64,000 nucleotides of DNA, from contig NZ_OY781918.1 in assembly GCF_963677195.1 (NCBI RefSeq), positions 1,662,923 through 1,726,922 on the forward strand. The letters are read 5' to 3'. Both the position numbers and the translations under genes were made by a program. Shown one piece after another: positions 1 through 8,518 of this stretch (position 1 is its first letter; every line of letters begins with the position of its first letter). The DNA is from an uncultured Marinifilum sp. GTDB lineage: Bacteria; Bacteroidota; Bacteroidia; Bacteroidales; Marinifilaceae. The notes under the pieces are model-generated. The model had not been told where the DNA came from. It made no database searches and saw only the letters and a list, made by a program, of their open reading frames with translations.

Positions 1-943
1 TTCTTCTTATTACATATCCAGCTTTGTTGTTTGAAGGTAGCTGCCCATCGGTAATAGCAAAAGCGATTGTTCTAATATGGTCGGAGATAACACGAAGTGC
101 AATATCAATTTCTTCATTTTCGCCATAGGTTTTGCCTCCCATTTTTGCAATTTCTTGTATAATAGGTTGGAAAACATCAGTATCGTAGTTCGATGTTTTT
201 CCCTGCATAGCCATACACAATCTCTCAAAGCCCATTCCTGTATCTACATGCTGATGAGGAAGTGCTTCTAATGAACTATCTGCTTTGCGGTTAAATTGCA
301 TAAAAACAAGATTCCAAATCTCAATTACCTGTGGGTGATCCATGTTAATTAGATCTTTACCTGCGGTAATTTTTCTTTCTTCATCGCTTCTTAGGTCGAT
401 ATGGATTTCAGAACATGGTCCACAGGGACCAGTTTCACCCATTTCCCAAAAATTATCTTTTTTATTTCCATTGATAATGTGATCTTCGGGAAGATATTTT
501 AACCAGTAGCCGGCAGCTTCATTATCACGTTCTAAATTGTCATCTTTACAGCCTTCAAAAACAGAGGCATACAGTCTGTCGGTAGGAAGTTTATATACTT
601 CGGTTAAAAGCTCCCAGGCCCAGTCGATGGCATCTTTTTTAAAGTAGTCACCAAAAGACCAGTTGCCTAACATTTCGAACATGGTATGGTGATAGGTATC
701 ATGACCTACCTCTTCTAAATCGTTATGTTTACCCGAAACTCGCAGGCATTTCTGAGAGTTGGTAATTCGACTATATTTAATTGGTGAGTTTCCAAGAAAT
801 ATGTCTTTGAACTGATTCATCCCTGCATTGGTAAACATTAATGTAGGATCATCTTTTATAACCATCGGTGCCGATGATACAATTTTATGTTGCTTTGAAT
901 TAAAAAAATCCAGAAATGCTTGTCTGATTTCGCTAGAATTCAT
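1..943 (-). CDS. alaS: Alanine--tRNA ligase, N-terminal part (gene runs off left edge)
   Basis: The minus strand is open from an ATG at 943 to the left window edge, giving about 314 residues of the class II catalytic core of alanyl-tRNA synthetase, which charges tRNA-Ala in the cytoplasm. Recognisable blocks are the start [14 protein letters not shown], the motif 2 region ([14 protein letters not shown], then [18 protein letters not shown]), [24 protein letters not shown] and the motif 3 region DTGMGFERL. The tRNA-recognition, editing and C-Ala domains lie outside the window. A TAACTTTG -7-like box lies on the minus strand at 996-989, upstream of the start. It overlaps the promoter of the divergent peptidase gene. 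Confidence 0.96.
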   Translation of the reverse strand, partial: MNSSEIRQAFLDFFNSKQHKIVSSAPMVIKDDPTLMFTNAGMNQFKDIFLGNSPIKYSRITNSQKCLRVSGKHNDLEEVGHDTYHHTMFEMLGNWSFGDYFKKDAIDWAWELLTEVYKLPTDRLYASVFEGCKDDNLERDNEAAGYWLKYLPEDHIINGNKKDNFWEMGETGPCGPCSEIHIDLRSDEERKITAGKDLINMDHPQVIEIWNLVFMQFNRKADSSLEALPHQHVDTGMGFERLCMAMQGKTSNYDTDVFQPIIQEIAKMGGKTYGENEEIDIALRVISDHIRTIAFAITDGQLPSNNKAGYVIRR

Positions 944-984
944 GAGTCTATTATGTTTTAAATAGATGAGATTTCGATACTTAG

Positions 985-1015
985 CTTGCAAAGTTAGATT
1001 AATTCCTTAATTTTG
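985..1015 (+). promoter_or_regulatory. Bacteroidota-type promoter for the M23 peptidase gene
   Basis: CTTG at 985-988, a 19-bp spacer and TAATTTTG at 1008-1015 match the Bacteroidota -33 TTTG / -7 TAnnTTTG consensus. Transcription would begin near 1022, about 50 nt before the start codon. The minus-strand -7 box for alaS (996-989) lies inside this spacer, so the two divergent promoters would compete. Motif match only. Confidence 0.5.
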
Positions 1016-1073
1016 TTGACTTAATTGAGCAAAAATTTAGGCTTTTTCTATAAAATTAACCTAAAAACATTAC

Positions 1074-2042
1074 ATGGCAAAGACGAAGTATCAGTTTAAC
1101 CCTGAGTCTATTAGCTACGAGAAGGTCGAAGTTAATATAAAGACTCGTTTTATTAAGGCCCTTAAACACATGGCTTCCAGTTCAGTACTGGCGATTGCTA
1201 TGGTTGTAGTTTTATTCTATTTTTTTGGTTCTCCAAAAGAAAGATCTTTGCAGCGCGAGAATCAAAAACTTATTACCCAATATCAGCGATTAAATGCCGA
1301 ATTGGAACAAATTCATACGGTACTTACAGATTTAGAACAAAGAGATGATAATTTGTATCGTGTAATATTCGAAGCAGAACCTATTCATTCAAATATTCGA
1401 AAAGCAGGTGTTGGTGGTGTAAATCGTTACAAGGAGCTCGAGAATATGGAAAATTCGGAGCTTGTTATTTCTACAGCAAAAAAACTCGATCAGGTAGCAA
1501 AATCATTATATGTTCAAACCAAATCCTACGACGATGTAGAAATAATGGTTAAGAATAAGTTTAAAATGTTATCGGCTATTCCTGCAATAATGCCTTTGGC
1601 AATTAAAGATTTTGGACGCATATCGGCAGGATATGGTTGGAGAATTCACCCAATTTATAAAACAAAAAAGTTTCATGATGGGATGGATTTTACCGGAAAA
1701 GTAGGAACACCAATATACGCTACTGGCGATGGAGTAGTAAAGCAAGCAAGAAAAGAAAGAGGTTACGGGAAAAAAATTGTAATCGACCATGGTTATGGAT
1801 ATACTACCTTATATGCTCACTTAAGTAATTATAGAGTTAAAAAAGGACAAAAAGTAAAAAGAGGTGAAATTATCGGAGAATTGGGAAATACAGGTATTTC
1901 AACGGGGCCTCATTTGCATTACGAGGTAAGAAAAAATCGGAAAACATTAAATCCGATAAATTATTATTTTAACGATATTACTTCCGATGAGTACGATAGT
2001 ATGGTAGCTTATGCCGAGAACACCGGTCAAACAATGGATTAG
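1074..2042 (+). CDS. M23 family metallopeptidase, membrane-anchored (LytM domain)
   Basis: This 322-aa cell-wall hydrolase is probably a peptidoglycan DD-endopeptidase acting in the periplasm. It has a short cytoplasmic N-terminus, one membrane segment (about residues 34-52), a coiled-coil linker (about 57-90) and a C-terminal LytM/peptidase M23 domain (about 180-300). The zinc site is complete: H201-x3-D205 in HDGMD, H249 in YAHL, and H280-x-H282 in HLHYE. The layout matches the single-pass M23 peptidases common in Bacteroidota. The gene is monocistronic, with its own promoter and terminator, and diverges from alaS. The substrate bond is inferred from the family. Confidence 0.92.
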   Translation: MAKTKYQFNPESISYEKVEVNIKTRFIKALKHMASSSVLAIAMVVVLFYFFGSPKERSLQRENQKLITQYQRLNAELEQIHTVLTDLEQRDDNLYRVIFEAEPIHSNIRKAGVGGVNRYKELENMENSELVISTAKKLDQVAKSLYVQTKSYDDVEIMVKNKFKMLSAIPAIMPLAIKDFGRISAGYGWRIHPIYKTKKFHDGMDFTGKVGTPIYATGDGVVKQARKERGYGKKIVIDHGYGYTTLYAHLSNYRVKKGQKVKRGEIIGELGNTGISTGPHLHYEVRKNRKTLNPINYYFNDITSDEYDSMVAYAENTGQTMD

Positions 2043-2076
2043 TTTTACCTGTAAAAAATAAGAAAACATAAAAAAG

Positions 2077-2108
2077 TGGCACAGAAAATCATATTCTGTG
2101 CCATTTTA
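2077..2108 (+). terminator. Intrinsic terminator after the M23 peptidase
   Basis: Perfect 10-bp stem, TGGCACAGAA (2077-2086) with TTCTGTGCCA (2094-2103), 7-nt loop, then TTTT. Confidence 0.85.
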
Positions 2109-2192
2109 TTTATTACTTTAGTTAATATTTAATTCTAATTTATTAATACCATCCTTTTACAAAGGAGTTAAGAATCAATAAAATCAATTCGG

Positions 2193-2528
2193 GTGCCTTA
2201 TAAAGAACAAAAAATAGAGAAGCTTTATTATTCCATTGGAGAAGTTGCAGTTATGTTTGATGTAAATACTTCTTTGATTCGTTTTTGGGAAAAAGAATTT
2301 GATATTATTAAACCAAAAAAAAATAAAAAAGGGAATCGCTTTTTTACACAAGTGGATATTGAAAATTTTCATCTTATTTTTCATTTGGTAAAAGAAAGAG
2401 GAATGACTTTAAAAGGTGCTAAACTTAAGTTGAAAGAGAACAAAGGAGATACCGAGAACAATTTTAATGTGGTAACTCGTTTGCAGGAAATAAAAGATCT
2501 TTTGTTGGAAATAAAAGAGGCACTATAA
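2193..2528 (+). CDS. MerR family transcriptional regulator
   Basis: A 111-aa small MerR-type DNA-binding protein. The winged helix-turn-helix is at about residues 13-60 (YYSIGEVAVMFDVNTSLIRF, then a wing containing NRFFTQVDI). A helical region (about 62-111) should form the antiparallel dimerisation coiled coil. There is no cysteine-rich or ligand-binding tail, so the effector is unknown. The start is a GTG at 2193, and no in-frame ATG would keep the first HTH helix. It precedes the NIF3-like gene by 20 nt and probably shares its transcript. Chance of a wrong family is small. Confidence 0.88.
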   Translation: MPYKEQKIEKLYYSIGEVAVMFDVNTSLIRFWEKEFDIIKPKKNKKGNRFFTQVDIENFHLIFHLVKERGMTLKGAKLKLKENKGDTENNFNVVTRLQEIKDLLLEIKEAL

Positions 2529-2548
2529 TCATATAAATTTTATCGAAA

Positions 2549-3643
2549 TTGAGAATAAAAGAGATTGTATCATCTATAGAGCAGTTTGCACCTGTGTCTT
2601 ATCAGGAATCGTATGATAATTCCGGATTAATTGTGGGCGAATACAATAAGGAGGTAAGTGGAGTGTTAATTTGCCTAGATGTTATTGAAACCGTAGTTGA
2701 AGAAGCCATAAGTAAAGGTGCTAACCTGATTATTGCTCACCATCCGATTGTTTTTAAGGGATTAAAAAGATTTAATGGCAATAACTATGTGGAAAGAACA
2801 CTTATGTTGGCTATTAAAAATGATATTGCAATTTATGCCGCTCATACTAATATTGATTCGGTAAGAGGAGGTGTAAGCGAAAGAATTTGTGATTTAATAG
2901 GACTAAAAAATAAGAAAATTCTTTCTCCTGTTAAAGATGATTTAAAGAAACTGGTAAGTTTTGTTCCTGCTGAATATGCCGATAAAGTAAAAGAAGCTTT
3001 GTTTAGCGCAGGTGCAGGTAGCATTGGAAATTACGATTCTTGCAGTTTTAGTGCCGAGGGAACAGGTAGTTTTAAAGCTGGGGAGAATACAAATCCTTTT
3101 GTTGGTGAAAAAGGAAAGATACATTTTGAAAATGAACACCGCATTGAAACCATATTTCCAAAGCATCTTAAGGGGAAAGTAATCGGAGCTCTTTTAGATA
3201 GTCATCCTTACGAAGAAGTTGCTTACGATATTTACCCAATAGAAAATAGTAATTTCGAAGCAGGTTTTGGAATGATTGGGGATTTGGAAATTTCAGAAAA
3301 TTCTGTCGACTTTTTAAAGCGAATTAAGAAAATCTTTCGTTCTGGCTGCGTAAGACATACTAAAATTATTAAAAAAGAATTAAAAAAAGTTGCAGTTTGT
3401 GGTGGTAGTGGAAGCTTTTTATTGCAAAAAGCCTTATCTGCAAAAGCAGACATATTTATTACTGGAGACTTTAAATATCACGAGTTTTTCGATGCCGAAG
3501 GAAAGATAATAATTGCTGATATCGGACATTATGAAAGTGAACAATTTACTCGGGATATTTTTTATGAGATAGTTACAAAAAAATTCCCTAACTTTGCGGT
3601 TCATATTTCTGAGATAAATTCGAATCCAATAAATTATTTGTAA
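2549..3643 (+). CDS. NIF3-like dinuclear metal-centre protein (YqfO/YbgI family)
   Basis: A 364-aa member of the NIF3 family, which forms toroidal hexamers with a di-metal site; the cellular role is unsettled (GTP cyclohydrolase I type 2-like in some annotations). Metal ligands are visible: H64-H65 in AHHPIVFKG, D103 in AAHTNIDSVRGG, and H327 and E331 in IGHYESEQF. The insertion at about residues 127-235 is the PII-like domain seen in YqfO-type members, so the length is normal for that subgroup. The start is a TTG (2549) giving MRIKEIV; a later ATG would remove the conserved N-terminus. It ends 4 nt before the zinc-ribbon gene, a conserved pairing in Bacteroidota. Confidence 0.93.
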   Translation: MRIKEIVSSIEQFAPVSYQESYDNSGLIVGEYNKEVSGVLICLDVIETVVEEAISKGANLIIAHHPIVFKGLKRFNGNNYVERTLMLAIKNDIAIYAAHTNIDSVRGGVSERICDLIGLKNKKILSPVKDDLKKLVSFVPAEYADKVKEALFSAGAGSIGNYDSCSFSAEGTGSFKAGENTNPFVGEKGKIHFENEHRIETIFPKHLKGKVIGALLDSHPYEEVAYDIYPIENSNFEAGFGMIGDLEISENSVDFLKRIKKIFRSGCVRHTKIIKKELKKVAVCGGSGSFLLQKALSAKADIFITGDFKYHEFFDAEGKIIIADIGHYESEQFTRDIFYEIVTKKFPNFAVHISEINSNPINYL

Positions 3644-3647
3644 ACAT

Positions 3648-4484
3648 ATGACAACAAAAGATCCAAAAGCTTCAGATTTTAAGGATATTTCAGTTGAAGA
3701 AAAATTGCGCACACTGTATGAAATGCAGTCTGTTGATTCTGAGGTAGACCAAATTAGAACGCTTAGAGGAGAGCTTCCGTTAGAAGTACAGGACTTGGAA
3801 GATGAGATTGCTGGACTTGATACTAGAATCGCGAATCTAAATAACGAGGTAAAAGAGCTTGTTGAAACTGTTGCTAAGAAAAAGCAAGAGATAAAAGAAG
3901 CAGGTTTACTTATTAAGAAGTACGAAGCTCAACAAATGAATGTTCGTAATAACCGTGAGTTCGATTCTATTTCTAAAGAAATCGAATTCCAGAACCTTGA
4001 AATCGAATTGTGCGAAAAACGTATCAAGGAGTTTACTGCGGAGATGAATAACAAAAAAGCTTTGATTGAAAATTCAGAAGGAATTTTTGCAGATAAAAAA
4101 GCAGACTTGGAATCTAAAAAAGGAGAATTAGATGAAATTGTATCTGAAACTCAAAAAGAAGAGGATAAGTTGATTGCTAAATCTGAATCATTCCAGGGAA
4201 AAATTGAAGAGAGATTGCTTACTGCATATTCTAGAATTCGCTCCAATGCAAGAAACGGACTAGCTGTAGTAACAGTTGAACGTGATGCCTGTGGAGGTTG
4301 TTTTAATAAAATTCCACCTCAGCGCCAGATGGATATTCGTTCTCGTAAAAAAATTATCGTTTGTGAGTATTGCGGACGTATTTTGGTTGACAAATACATT
4401 GTTGATTACGATCATACACTTGAGGAAGCAGATAAAGCTGCTGCCGCTGCCAAGCCAAAAAGAAGAACTCGTAAAAAGGAATAG
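3648..4484 (+). CDS. C4-type zinc ribbon coiled-coil protein (CT398/CdsZ-like)
   Basis: A 278-aa cytoplasmic protein with a long coiled coil (about residues 15-190) and a C-terminal zinc ribbon: C215-x2-C218 and C239-x2-C242 (CGGC ... CEYC). The tail is Lys/Ala-rich and basic (AAAAKPKRRTRKKE), a possible nucleic-acid contact. The fold matches the DUF164/CT398 family; a role in binding RNA or secretion-system parts has been suggested for relatives, but none is proven here. It is co-transcribed with the NIF3-like gene (4-nt gap) and followed by a terminator. Confidence 0.88.
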   Translation: MTTKDPKASDFKDISVEEKLRTLYEMQSVDSEVDQIRTLRGELPLEVQDLEDEIAGLDTRIANLNNEVKELVETVAKKKQEIKEAGLLIKKYEAQQMNVRNNREFDSISKEIEFQNLEIELCEKRIKEFTAEMNNKKALIENSEGIFADKKADLESKKGELDEIVSETQKEEDKLIAKSESFQGKIEERLLTAYSRIRSNARNGLAVVTVERDACGGCFNKIPPQRQMDIRSRKKIIVCEYCGRILVDKYIVDYDHTLEEADKAAAAAKPKRRTRKKE

Positions 4485-4970
4485 TACGATTTCAAAATAT
4501 ATTATTAGAGGCTGTCTCATTCGAGATGGCCTCTTTTTGTATACAGATAAAAGATGTGCATATTTCTAATTTTTGATCTTAAAAATATTTCCTATATTGC
4601 GCACACAAATTCAAGCCTTTAGTTTGAAATGAGATTCAAGAAAGAATTAAGAAAAAGATACCCATGAATTCTTTACGGATGTAAATTAAACATCCCCTGC
4701 TAAGTTATGCTTTTACTTAGCCTTCCTTATTATTCCCAAATTTAGAGTAAGTAGAATATCAGTAAGTAAATTACCGTAAAATATTGATGCGTGTACAAAT
4801 AAATTTCTTGTTTTTTCATGATTCCAGAAAATAGAATTTATGTATCAGCTAATGTTATGTTATTACGATTTCTATAACTCAAATAATAGAGTTTAAAAGC
4901 AATTAAATAATTCGTTTAATTATTTAAAATTGTATTTTTAATTCAAACATGTTAAACACATAATACTATC
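4485..4970. other. 486-bp intergenic region ahead of urocanate hydratase
   Basis: It starts with the zinc-ribbon gene's terminator (4508-4538). The rest is AT-rich with no convincing gene; a 12-codon ATG frame near 4629 is too short to call. An 8-bp inverted repeat, AAATAATT (4905-4912) and AATTATTT (4918-4925), lies about 50 bp before the hutU start and could be an operator or chance. It is long enough for a regulated 5' leader, but I recognise no riboswitch. Confidence 0.5.
4508..4538 (+). terminator. Intrinsic terminator after the zinc-ribbon gene
   Basis: An 11-bp stem (GAGGCTGTCTC 4508-4518 with GAGATGGCCTC 4523-4533, two G-U pairs) with a 4-nt loop and a T5 tail. Confidence 0.85.
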
Positions 4971-6983
4971 ATGACAACAATAACTAGCGAATTTCAGCAA
5001 ATGATTCTGGAAGGAATTCCTGAGCAGTTGCCAGCTCCACAGAAGTATGATACAGAAATAAATCATGCACCTAAGCGTAAAGAAATTTTAAATGCTGAGG
5101 AAAAAAAACTAGCATTGAGAAACGCATTGCGTTATTTCGATTCTAAAGATCATGCCGAGTTAATTCCCGAATTTGTTAATGAGCTTGAAACTTACGGTAG
5201 AATTTATATGTACCGTTTGCGTCCTAGCTATGAAATGAAAGCACGTGGGATTAATGAGTATCCAGGTAAATGTGATCAGGCTAAAGCAATTATGCTGATG
5301 ATACAGAATAATTTGGATTATGCTGTGGCTCAACATCCGCACGAATTAATTACATACGGAGGAAATGGTGCTGTTTTTCAAAATTGGGCTCAGTATCGTT
5401 TATGTATGAAATACTTGGCTGAAATGACAGATGAGCAAACTTTGGTTATGTATTCAGGTCATCCAATGGGATTGTACCCTTCGCATAAAGATGCTCCTCG
5501 TGTAGTTGTAACTAATGGTATGGTTATTCCTAATTACAGTAAGCCAGATGATTGGGAAAAAATGAATGCTTTGGGTGTTTCGCAATATGGACAAATGACT
5601 GCCGGATCGTATATGTATATTGGACCTCAGGGAATTGTTCACGGAACTACCATTACTGTTTTAAACGCTGGCAGAAAAATCAGTGAAAACGGAGAAGGTT
5701 TAGAAGGAAAATTATTTATTACTGCTGGTTTAGGTGGTATGTCGGGAGCACAACCTAAGGCAGCTAATATTGCCGGATGTATAAGTATTACAGCCGAAAT
5801 AAATCCTAAAGCAATAGATACTCGATATTCACAAGCTTGGGTGGATGAGAAAATTGATAATCTTGATGAATTAATCAACAGAGTTCGTAAAGCTAAGGCT
5901 GATAAGGAGGTTGTATCAATAGCATATCAGGGAAATATTGTTGATGTTTGGGAGCGTTTTGCAGAAGAAGATATTAAAGTTGATTTAGGATCTGACCAAA
6001 CTTCATTGCACAACCCATGGGCTGGTGGTTACTATCCTGTTGATGTTGATTTCGAACTTGCGAAAGAAATGATGTCTAACAATCCTGAATTGTTTAAAGA
6101 GAAAGTTCAGGAATCTCTTCGTCGTCATGTTGCAGCTATTAACAAGTGTGTTGATAAGTTTGGAACTTACTTCTTCGACTACGGAAATGCATTCCTATTG
6201 GAATCGAGTCGTGCAGGTGCTGATATTATGAAGGAAGATGGTAAGTTTAAATATAATTCTTACGTTCAGGATATTATGGGCCCAATGTGTTTCGATTACG
6301 GATTTGGACCATTTCGATGGGTTTGTACCAGTGGTAAGCCCGAAGATTTGGCTGAGACTGATAAACTTGCAACCGAAGTATTGGAAGAGATTCGTAAGAA
6401 TTCGCCAGAAGAAATTCAGCAGCAAATGGCTGATAATATTCGTTGGATTAAGGGAGCACAGGAAAATAAATTGGTTGTTGGATCGGAAGCCCGAATTCTT
6501 TATGCTGATGCCGAAGGTCGTATTAAGATTGCCGATGCATTTAATAAAGCGATTGCAGCAGGTAAGATTGGACCTGTTGTGTTAGGACGCGACCATCACG
6601 ATGTATCAGGTACAGATTCACCATTTCGCGAAACATCTAATATTTACGATGGATCAAGCTTTACAGCCGATATGGCCATTCAGAACGTAATTGGTGATTC
6701 TTTCCGTGGAGCTACCTGGGTTTCTATTCACAATGGTGGTGGAGTAGGTTGGGGAGAAGTAATCAACGGTGGATTCGGTATGTTACTGGATGGTTCTGCT
6801 GATACTGATCGTAGACTAAGATCGATGCTATACTGGGATGTAAATAATGGTATTTCGCGCAGAAGCTGGGCAAGAAACGAAGGTGCTGTTTTTGCAATTA
6901 AACGTGCAATGGAAATGAATCCTGATTTAAAAGTTACGATTCCTAACTTTGCTGACGATAAATTGATTGACGAAGCTTTTTAG
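4971..6983 (+). CDS. hutU: Urocanate hydratase (urocanase)
   Basis: A 670-aa cytoplasmic enzyme of histidine breakdown that converts urocanate to 4-imidazolone-5-propanoate with tightly bound NAD+. Family blocks are clear: YGGNGAVFQNWAQY, the NAD-binding stretch ITAGLGGMSGAQPKA, the active-site region YGFGPFRWVCTSG (Cys about 452) and GRDHHDVSGTDSPFRET. It belongs to the longer subgroup (about 660-680 aa), not the 550-aa form. No hutH, hutI or ftcD lies within the window, so the pathway genes are scattered. A long leader precedes it and a terminator follows. Confidence 0.96.
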   Translation: MTTITSEFQQMILEGIPEQLPAPQKYDTEINHAPKRKEILNAEEKKLALRNALRYFDSKDHAELIPEFVNELETYGRIYMYRLRPSYEMKARGINEYPGKCDQAKAIMLMIQNNLDYAVAQHPHELITYGGNGAVFQNWAQYRLCMKYLAEMTDEQTLVMYSGHPMGLYPSHKDAPRVVVTNGMVIPNYSKPDDWEKMNALGVSQYGQMTAGSYMYIGPQGIVHGTTITVLNAGRKISENGEGLEGKLFITAGLGGMSGAQPKAANIAGCISITAEINPKAIDTRYSQAWVDEKIDNLDELINRVRKAKADKEVVSIAYQGNIVDVWERFAEEDIKVDLGSDQTSLHNPWAGGYYPVDVDFELAKEMMSNNPELFKEKVQESLRRHVAAINKCVDKFGTYFFDYGNAFLLESSRAGADIMKEDGKFKYNSYVQDIMGPMCFDYGFGPFRWVCTSGKPEDLAETDKLATEVLEEIRKNSPEEIQQQMADNIRWIKGAQENKLVVGSEARILYADAEGRIKIADAFNKAIAAGKIGPVVLGRDHHDVSGTDSPFRETSNIYDGSSFTADMAIQNVIGDSFRGATWVSIHNGGGVGWGEVINGGFGMLLDGSADTDRRLRSMLYWDVNNGISRRSWARNEGAVFAIKRAMEMNPDLKVTIPNFADDKLIDEAF

Positions 6984-7004
6984 TTCATACAGATATAAAA
7001 AATT

Positions 7005-7032
7005 AAAAGGAGGCCTCGAGTCTCCTTTTTTG
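7005..7032 (+). terminator. Intrinsic terminator after hutU
   Basis: Stem AAAAGGAG (7005-7012) with CTCCTTTT (7022-7029), followed by T-rich sequence. Confidence 0.8.
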
Positions 7033-7048
7033 TATAATTACAGTTGTA

Positions 7049-7390
7049 ATGGTAAATGATATGGCAAAACTTAGTTTAGATATTCTTCAGGAGTTAAAGG
7101 ATGATCAGAAATCATTCTATATTTATTTTTCGGCGCCTGCTTGTGGTGTTTGTCAGATACTAAGGCCCAAAATTGAAGAGATGTTTGGCAAACAATTTCC
7201 TTTGTTAAAAGCATATTATGTTGATACATCTGTTCAGCCCGAAATTGCAGCTCAATCTGGATTGTATACCAATCCATCCTTGCTGGTGTTTATGAATGGA
7301 CAAGAAGTGCTTAGAAGAAGCCGAGCGATAGGTGTAGATGAGGTTGAGACTGTTTTGCAGAGATATTATGACATGCTGGTTAATGAATAA
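7049..7390 (+). CDS. Thioredoxin-like protein (CGVC active site)
   Basis: A 113-aa thioredoxin-fold protein with no signal peptide, so probably a cytoplasmic thiol-disulfide exchanger. The redox pair is C32-G-V-C35 (APACGVC) and the cis-proline loop is TNPSLLVF (P76). The classic WCGPC is replaced by a Trp-less CGVC, so redox potential and partners may differ from TrxA. The ORF starts at 7049; an in-frame ATG at 7061 (MAKLSLD) is equally possible. It is probably transcribed alone and shares a strong terminator with the convergent CoA-binding gene. Confidence 0.85.
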   Translation: MVNDMAKLSLDILQELKDDQKSFYIYFSAPACGVCQILRPKIEEMFGKQFPLLKAYYVDTSVQPEIAAQSGLYTNPSLLVFMNGQEVLRRSRAIGVDEVETVLQRYYDMLVNE

Positions 7391-7424
7391 AAAAATGCCG
7401 GATATCAGAATATCCGGCATTTTT
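7391..7424. terminator. Bidirectional terminator between convergent genes
   Basis: Perfect 14-bp stem: AAAAATGCCGGATA (7391-7404) with TATCCGGCATTTTT (7411-7424), 6-nt loop. A and T runs at both ends allow it to work for both the thioredoxin-like (+) and CoA-binding (-) genes. Confidence 0.9.
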
Positions 7425-7439
7425 GTAAGTTTTTATTTT

Positions 7440-7808
7440 TTAATAAACTCCTGTTTTAAGCATTACCAAAGGACAAGCTTCTTCGGTTGCGATACCATAA
7501 GCTTTTGCTTTTTCGTAAAAATCAGAATTTTCTGTTCCCGGAGGAAATAAAACCCTTTCTGGTTTTAAGTTAATGATATAATCTTCGTAAGATTTAAGGT
7601 TTTTAGCTGAAAGATAAATTGCAACAGTTTGTACATTTGTTTCTGTTGGTCTTCCTGTCTGAATTTCTATATCCTTAATGGTTCCAGCTTTATTTCCCAA
7701 AGCAACGGTTTCAATATTATGTTCGCGAAGTAATTTTACGCATTGGTTTGAGTAGCGATCCTCTTTTGTACTTGCACCAATAACAAGTGTTTTTCCTGTA
7801 TTTTGCAT
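7440..7808 (-). CDS. CoA-binding domain protein (YccU-like)
   Basis: A 122-aa single-domain Rossmann protein of the CoA_binding_2 family, the fold of the succinyl-CoA synthetase alpha-subunit N-terminus. Visible motifs are the N-terminal VIGASTKEDRYSNQ nucleotide loop, LGNKAGTIKDIEI and the C-terminal EACPLVMLK. Such small proteins bind CoA in some members; the physiological role is unknown. No partner ligase domain is nearby. Its 5' region carries a large imperfect inverted repeat (7843-7922) and a small hairpin close to the start codon. Confidence 0.88.
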   Translation of the reverse strand: MQNTGKTLVIGASTKEDRYSNQCVKLLREHNIETVALGNKAGTIKDIEIQTGRPTETNVQTVAIYLSAKNLKSYEDYIINLKPERVLFPPGTENSDFYEKAKAYGIATEEACPLVMLKTGVY

Positions 7809-7842
7809 CTTATACGATTTAAGGTGTTGAATTACACACCGT

Positions 7843-7922
7843 ATAATGCCGATAGATATTTAAAACTCAATAAATAAAAAGAGTTAAATTAGTGAGTAAT
7901 TTTAAATACTAATCGGTATTAT
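7843..7922. repeat. Imperfect inverted repeat, two 22-nt arms
   Basis: Arms 7843-7864 and 7901-7922 are inverted copies matching at 18 of 22 positions (ATAATnCCGAT...TATTTAAA). A nested 5-bp stem (ACTCA-side/GAGT-side) sits inside the loop. It lies 35 bp upstream of the minus-strand CoA-binding gene. There is no T-run, so it is probably not a terminator; it could be an RNA leader structure, an operator or a remnant mini-element. Confidence 0.5.
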
Positions 7923-7984
7923 TTATTTATATATCTATATACAACAAAGATAGCAAAATTGCTTAATGATAATTCTTTTGCAAA

Positions 7985-8018
7985 TAAAAAAGCCTTTTGA
8001 ACATTGGTTCAAAAGACT
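7985..8018 (-). terminator. Intrinsic terminator after ispF
   Basis: Read on the minus strand: stem CTTTTGAAC/GTTCAAAAG (7994-8002 with 8007-8015) plus two outer pairs, followed by a T6 run (plus-strand A-run 7985-7990). Confidence 0.85.
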
Positions 8019-8041
8019 TTCTTTAAATTTTCTCTCAAATA

Positions 8042-8518
8042 TTATTTTTCAATAAGAACTGTAGCGTAAGCCGAAATTCCATCTTCGGTACCAACAAAAC
8101 CTAGTTTTTCGGTTGTTGTGGCTTTAATCGCGATATCATCTAAATCTATCCCCATTACTTTAGCAAGTGTTTCCTGCATTTCGGGAATTAGAGGTTTAAT
8201 CTTTGGTTTTTGTAAGGCAATAGTAGAATCTATATTGCCAATTTTATAACCCTTTTCAGCAATTATTGATATTGTCTTTTTTAATAATATTTTACTGTCA
8301 ATTCCTTTAAAATCGTTCGAGTTATCAGGAAAATGATATCCTATGTCGCGCATATTAGCAGCTCCGAGTAAAGCATCGCAAATGGCATGTATTAGTACAT
8401 CTCCATCGGAGTGTGCAACGCAACCTTTGCTATGTTCTATTTTAATGCCCCCAAGCCAAAACTCTTCAGCTTCGGCTAGTTGATGAACATCGTATCCAAA
8501 ACCAACTCTTATTTTCAT
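8042..8518 (-). CDS. ispF: 2-C-methyl-D-erythritol 2,4-cyclodiphosphate synthase
   Basis: A 158-aa enzyme of the MEP isoprenoid pathway. It cyclises CDP-methylerythritol 2-phosphate to MEcPP with loss of CMP, as a cytoplasmic trimer. Metal and substrate motifs are intact: D10-V-H12 in GYDVHQL, AHSDGDVLIHAICDAL with H44, and GYHFPD. Length is standard. The start ATG overlaps the stop of porV in a TAATG arrangement, so translation of the two is coupled. ispD is not adjacent. The link to porV appears positional only. Confidence 0.97.
   Translation of the reverse strand: MKIRVGFGYDVHQLAEAEEFWLGGIKIEHSKGCVAHSDGDVLIHAICDALLGAANMRDIGYHFPDNSNDFKGIDSKILLKKTISIIAEKGYKIGNIDSTIALQKPKIKPLIPEMQETLAKVMGIDLDDIAIKATTTEKLGFVGTEDGISAYATVLIEK

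Noticed and set aside
4629..4667. 12-codon ATG reading frame in the hutU leader
   Set aside because: Too short, no histidine codons for attenuation, no clear ribosome site; expected by chance in AT-rich DNA.
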